Below the pieces are notes generated by a model. It saw only the letters and a program-made list of their open reading frames with translations. It did not search any database and was not told where the DNA came from. From Billgrantia endophytica (GTDB taxonomy: Bacteria; Pseudomonadota; Gammaproteobacteria; Pseudomonadales; Halomonadaceae), in assembly GCF_002879615.1 (NCBI RefSeq), contig NZ_PNRF01000037.1, forward strand, positions 62,001 to 126,000: a stretch of DNA of 64,000 nucleotides, written 5' to 3'. Positions 60,168 through 64,000 of this stretch are shown here, piece after piece. A program made the position numbers and the translations under genes. Numbering within the stretch: the first letter of the stretch is position 1; each line of letters starts with the position of its first letter.

Positions 60168-63100
60168 ATGATGGATGCCAGCAGCGACACACATGCCGTC
60201 GAGACCATCGATTTTCTTGACGATCCCCTGTGGTACAAGGACGCCGTGATCTATCAGGTGCACGTCAAGTCGTTCTTCGATGCCAATGACGACGGCATCG
60301 GCGATTTCAAAGGGTTGATCGAGAAACTCGACTATATCGTCAGCCTCGGCGTGAACACCATCTGGGTTCTGCCGTTTTACCCCTCGCCACGACGCGACGA
60401 CGGCTATGACATCGCCGAATATACCGGCGTCAGCCCCGACTACGGCACCCTGGAGGATGCCCGCCGCTTCATCGACGAAGCGCATCGGCGTGGGTTGCGA
60501 GTGCTGACCGAACTGGTCATCAACCATACCTCCGATCAACACGAATGGTTCCAGCGCGCCCGGCGGGAACCGCCGGGCTCACCGGAGCGCGACTTCTACG
60601 TATGGTCGGACACCGACCAGAAATATCCCGGCACGCGCATCATCTTTCTCGACACCGAAGCCTCCAACTGGACCTGGGACCCGGTAGCGGGCGCCTACTA
60701 TTGGCATCGCTTCTATTCGCACCAGCCCGATCTCAACTTCGACAATCCGCAGGTGCTCGATGAGGTGCTCCAGGTCATGGAGTACTGGCTCGACATGGGA
60801 GTCGACGGCCTGCGCCTGGATGCGATTCCGTATCTGGTCGAACGCGAAGGCACCAACAATGAAAACCTGCCCGAGACCCATGAGGTGCTCAAGAAGATTC
60901 GAGCGGTGATCGACGAGCGCTATCCCGACCGCATGCTGCTCGCCGAGGCCAACCAATGGCCGGAGGACACCCAGCCCTATTTCGGCGACGGCGATGAGTG
61001 TCACATGGCGTTCCACTTCCCGCTGATGCCACGCATGTACATGGCCCTGGCCCAGGAGGATCGCTTCCCGATTACCGACATACTCCGCCAGACGCCGGAG
61101 ATTCCCGCCACCTGCCAGTGGGCCATCTTCCTGCGCAACCACGACGAGTTGACGCTGGAGATGGTCACCGGCAAGGAGCGCGACTATCTCTGGAACCACT
61201 ACGCCGCCGACCGCCGGGCACGGATAAACCTGGGAATACGCCGGCGCCTGGCGCCACTGCTGGAGCGCGACCGTCGGCGTATCGAACTGCTCAACAGCCT
61301 GCTGTTATCGATGCCTGGCACGCCGGTGCTCTACTACGGTGACGAGATCGGCATGGGCGACAACATTTATCTGGGCGACCGCGACGGAGTGCGCACGCCG
61401 ATGCAGTGGTCGGTGGATCGCAACGGCGGCTTCTCCCGAGCCGATCCGGCAAGTCTCGTGCTGCCGTCAATCATGGATCCGCTCTACGGCTATCAAGCCG
61501 TCAACGTCGAGTCCCAATTGCGCGATCCGCACTCGTTGCTGAACAACATGCGACGCCTGCTCGCGGTGCGCGACCAGCACCGGACCTTCAGCCGCGGCAC
61601 CATGCGTCCACTCTACCCGGCCAACCGGCACATACTCGCCTACCTTCGCGAGATGGTGCTGGACAACGGTGACGCGGAAACGCTGCTGTGCGTGGCCAAC
61701 ATGGCGCGCACCGCCCAGGCGGTGGAGATCGACCTTTCCGCCTTCGCCGGCCAGGTGCCGGTGGAGATGGTCGGCGGCAGCGCTTTCCCCCCGATCGGGC
61801 GGATACCGTACCTGCTCACCCTGCCGCCCTATGGCTTCTTCTGGTTTCTGCTGGCACCGGAGACCGCCATGCCGGAGTGGCACGTGCCAGCCCCCGAACC
61901 CATGCCTGAGTTCGTCACCCTCATCATAAAGAAGCAGCTCGAGGATATCTTCCAAGCCCCGGCGCGGCAGCTGCTCGAGCGTGAAACGCTGCCCAGCTAC
62001 CTGCCCAAGCGACGCTGGTTCGCTACCAAGCAGGCGCGTATCGACCAGGTACGCATGCTCTACGTGACTCGCCTCGAGCACAGCCAGCACTCCATGCTGA
62101 TCACGGAGCTGGAGGTTCAACACGCTCACGGCATCGAACGCTACCAGCTGCCCCTGGCGTTTCTCGGCGAGGAGGAGCAAGAGCAGACCAGCGCCCTGAC
62201 TCAGCAGCTCGCCATGGCCCGTGTCCGCCGCTTCCACGAGGTGGGATTGCTGACCGATGCGCTGACACTGGACGCTTTCGCCCTGGCGGTTCTCGACGCC
62301 ATGCGCCGAAGCGCCAAACTGCCTTGCGACACTGGCGAGATCCGTTTTCTGCCCACCGCCATCTTCGCCGAGCTGGAACTGCCCGAATCCCCGGATGTCG
62401 TGCACCAGACCGCGGAGCAGTCCAACAGCTCGGTGGTCATCGGCCGCCAGCTGGTAATCAAGCTGTTCCGGCGTCTGGAATCGGGCCTGCACCCCGAGGC
62501 GGAGATCGGCCGCTATCTCACCGAGCGGGGCTTTTCCCATATCGCTGCGCTGCATGGCGAAGTGACCCGCTTCGATGAGCAGGGCACGCCACAGACGCTG
62601 ATGATTCTGCAGAGTTTCATCGACAACCAGGGCGATGCCTGGGCGTGGACCCGTGCCACGCTGGGACGCTCGGTTCGCGAGGCAATGGCAGATCGGGAGT
62701 TGGGGTACGACAGGAAACTCGATGAGACGGTTTACGGCGCCAGCGAGGAGCTGGAGGCTTTCGCCACCACGTTGGGCAAGCGCCTGGGCGAGATGCACGT
62801 CGTGCTGGGCTCGCCCAGTGACGACCCGGCCTTCCGCCCTGAGATTGCCCATGGCGCCCATGTCGGGCAGTGGGCGCGCCGGGTGCGTGAACGCGTCGAG
62901 GAGGCCCTGGTGCTGCTGGAGCGCCACCAGGCGTCCTGCACCGATGCCGAGCGGCAGCTGGCGGAACGGATCCTGGCCGGCCGCGACACTCTCTCGGCCG
63001 CCATCGACCCCATTGCGAACCTGGCCGAGGGCAGTCTCCTCATCCGTATTCACGGCGACCTGCACCTCGGCCAGGTGCTGGTGGCGCACGACGATGCCTA

Positions 63101-63518
63101 CATCATCGATTTCGAGGGCGAGCCGGCCCGGCCGCTGGAGGAGCGCCGGGCCAAGGACAGCCCGCTGAGAGACGTCGCGGGAATGCTGCGCTCCTTCGAC
63201 TACGCCTTTGCCCAGATGGAAGAGGCATACGCGGGCGGCGAAGGCGATGAGGCGCAGGCCGGCCATGACGCGGCGGAACACTGCCTGCTACGCGCTCGCC
63301 AGGCGTTCCTCAACGCCTATTGGCAGGCCACGCTGGCACTGCCGCACGAGTGGAAGCACCCGGCCGGCGCGGCCGCGGCGGTCGACCTGTTCGTCCTCGA
63401 GAAAACCGCCTATGAAATCACCTACGAGATGTTCAATCGCCCCGCCTGGCTGGGCGTGCCGCTGCGTGGCCTGGCAGCGATCGTCGAACAATTGAGCGAA
63501 GGAGAGCCACATGCCTGA
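60168..63518 (+). CDS. treS: trehalose synthase fused to maltokinase (TreS-Pep2)
   Basis: Bifunctional protein of 1,116 residues. Residues about 15-560 are the GH13 TreS domain, interconverting maltose and trehalose: WYKDAVIYQVHVKSFFDANDDGIGDFKGL, GLRLDAIPYL (Asp218), LLAEANQWPED (Glu260), FLRNHDELTLEMV (Asp326). Residues about 600-1,110 are the maltokinase domain (LPKRRWFATKQARIDQV, IRIHGDLHLGQVLVAHDDAYIIDFEGEPARPLEERRAKDSPLRDVAGMLRSFDYA; catalytic Asp964 and metal Asp981). It would make maltose-1-phosphate from trehalose for GlgE. Tandem ATGs at 60168/60171 follow GAGGG; overlaps glgB by eight bases. Confidence 0.97.
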   Translation: MMDASSDTHAVETIDFLDDPLWYKDAVIYQVHVKSFFDANDDGIGDFKGLIEKLDYIVSLGVNTIWVLPFYPSPRRDDGYDIAEYTGVSPDYGTLEDARRFIDEAHRRGLRVLTELVINHTSDQHEWFQRARREPPGSPERDFYVWSDTDQKYPGTRIIFLDTEASNWTWDPVAGAYYWHRFYSHQPDLNFDNPQVLDEVLQVMEYWLDMGVDGLRLDAIPYLVEREGTNNENLPETHEVLKKIRAVIDERYPDRMLLAEANQWPEDTQPYFGDGDECHMAFHFPLMPRMYMALAQEDRFPITDILRQTPEIPATCQWAIFLRNHDELTLEMVTGKERDYLWNHYAADRRARINLGIRRRLAPLLERDRRRIELLNSLLLSMPGTPVLYYGDEIGMGDNIYLGDRDGVRTPMQWSVDRNGGFSRADPASLVLPSIMDPLYGYQAVNVESQLRDPHSLLNNMRRLLAVRDQHRTFSRGTMRPLYPANRHILAYLREMVLDNGDAETLLCVANMARTAQAVEIDLSAFAGQVPVEMVGGSAFPPIGRIPYLLTLPPYGFFWFLLAPETAMPEWHVPAPEPMPEFVTLIIKKQLEDIFQAPARQLLERETLPSYLPKRRWFATKQARIDQVRMLYVTRLEHSQHSMLITELEVQHAHGIERYQLPLAFLGEEEQEQTSALTQQLAMARVRRFHEVGLLTDALTLDAFALAVLDAMRRSAKLPCDTGEIRFLPTAIFAELELPESPDVVHQTAEQSNSSVVIGRQLVIKLFRRLESGLHPEAEIGRYLTERGFSHIAALHGEVTRFDEQGTPQTLMILQSFIDNQGDAWAWTRATLGRSVREAMADRELGYDRKLDETVYGASEELEAFATTLGKRLGEMHVVLGSPSDDPAFRPEIAHGAHVGQWARRVRERVEEALVLLERHQASCTDAERQLAERILAGRDTLSAAIDPIANLAEGSLLIRIHGDLHLGQVLVAHDDAYIIDFEGEPARPLEERRAKDSPLRDVAGMLRSFDYAFAQMEEAYAGGEGDEAQAGHDAAEHCLLRARQAFLNAYWQATLALPHEWKHPAGAAAAVDLFVLEKTAYEITYEMFNRPAWLGVPLRGLAAIVEQLSEGEPHA

Positions 63519-64000
63519 TTTCACCACCAGGCCCATGCAGGACAAGACCCTGTGGCTACCGGAGGATGAAGCGGAGGCCCTGACGCGCGGCACGCACGGC
63601 AACCCGTTCTCGGTACTCGGTATCCATGAGAGCGACGACGGCCATTACCTGCGGACCTTCCTGCCCGGCGCGCTGGGGGTGGATGTCCTCGACCGCCAGG
63701 ACGGTTCCCTGTGCTGCTGCCTGACGGGCATGCAGGTGCCCGGGCTCTTCGCCGCCCGGCTGCCGCACACCGCCCCCTATACCCTGCGCATCCGCTGGAC
63801 CAGCGGGGAACAGCTTACCGAAGACCCTTACAGCTTCGGCCTGCTGCTCGGCGAAACGGACCTCTACCTCATTGGCGAGGGCACTCACCGCCGTCTGGGG
63901 CAATGCCTGGGCGCACAACCGATGGAGATCGAGGGTATCACGGGCGTACGTTTCGCCGTGTGGGCTCCCAACGCTCGTCGAGTCTCGGTTGTCGGCTCCT
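63511..64000 (+). CDS. glgB: 1,4-alpha-glucan branching enzyme (5' part, cut by window edge)
   Basis: The first 163 codons are visible. They show the GlgB N1 domain (TRGTHGNPFSVLGIHESDDGHYLRTFLPGA, EDPYSFG) and the opening of the CBM48 domain (GVRFAVWAPNARRVSVVG). The catalytic barrel lies beyond the window. GlgB adds alpha-1,6 branches to the glucan built by GlgA and GlgE. The ATG at 63511 has GGAGAG upstream and overlaps the treS stop. Last gene seen in the operon; glgC and others may follow. Confidence 0.95.
   Translation, partial: MPDFTTRPMQDKTLWLPEDEAEALTRGTHGNPFSVLGIHESDDGHYLRTFLPGALGVDVLDRQDGSLCCCLTGMQVPGLFAARLPHTAPYTLRIRWTSGEQLTEDPYSFGLLLGETDLYLIGEGTHRRLGQCLGAQPMEIEGITGVRFAVWAPNARRVSVVGS

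Noticed and set aside
61467..63281. 604-codon minus-strand frame inside treS
   Set aside because: Antisense of the maltokinase half; no start signal.

Overview
The window is 64 kb of a GC-rich (about 63-66 % by eye) gammaproteobacterial chromosome, densely coded, with conserved housekeeping synteny. The gene set and orders suggest Halomonadaceae (Halomonas or a close relative). The pointers are a GlyA close to the enterobacterial form, the block ftsB-ispD-ispF-truD-surE-pcm-nlpD-rpoS, Entner-Doudoroff operons under a HexR-type regulator, and a large glycogen/trehalose operon suited to osmotic stress. The genus is an inference; there is no rRNA, and I see no tRNA, CRISPR array, prophage, insertion sequence or transposase.

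Layout. 1-2040: a phosphatase of the mannosyl-3-phosphoglycerate phosphatase type (cut by the window edge) and glyA. 2156-2297: a 142-bp imperfect palindrome between genes. 2309-12849: an exported protein of unknown function, the ybbA-ybbP transporter genes divergent from tesA, a DMT permease with a SelW-like redox protein, an MFS permease, a small acidic protein, ettA and a tiny DUF1328 membrane protein. 13009-16660: lpxL, alr and a TolC-type channel. 16798-24084, read on the minus strand: ftsB, ispD, ispF, truD, surE, pcm, a DUF368 membrane protein, nlpD, rpoS. 24141-25274: a large GNAT-like protein.

25577-33380 is the glucose catabolism region: edd-glk-hexose-6-phosphate mutarotase on plus, the converging zwf-pgl-eda operon on minus, and hexR divergent from zwf. 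Matching 12-bp palindromes (TGTAA-N2-TTACA) lie upstream of edd and in the zwf/hexR gap, so the three transcription units probably answer to HexR. 33504-43593 holds two ABC importers with two-module permeases (a PhnD-type anion importer and ynjBCD), separated by ridA and a slipin/NfeD pair. 43653-46124 holds an unrecognised 464-residue protein and a short-chain dehydrogenase.

46732 to the right edge is one tightly overlapped plus-strand operon of at least 17 kb: glgA-treZ-malQ-treY-DUF2934-glgX-glgE-treS/maltokinase-glgB. It encodes linear glucan synthesis, branching and debranching, trehalose formation from glucan (TreY/TreZ), and the reverse flow from trehalose to glucan (TreS-maltokinase to GlgE). 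This gives a closed glycogen-trehalose cycle. The 607-bp AT-rich leader before glgA carries a sigma-S-like extended -10 and a perfect 16-bp palindrome next to the ribosome binding site. The most promising leads are this operon with its leader and expanded DUF2934 protein, the 142-bp palindromic element, the orphan 464-residue protein, and DUF368 inside the ftsB-rpoS block.
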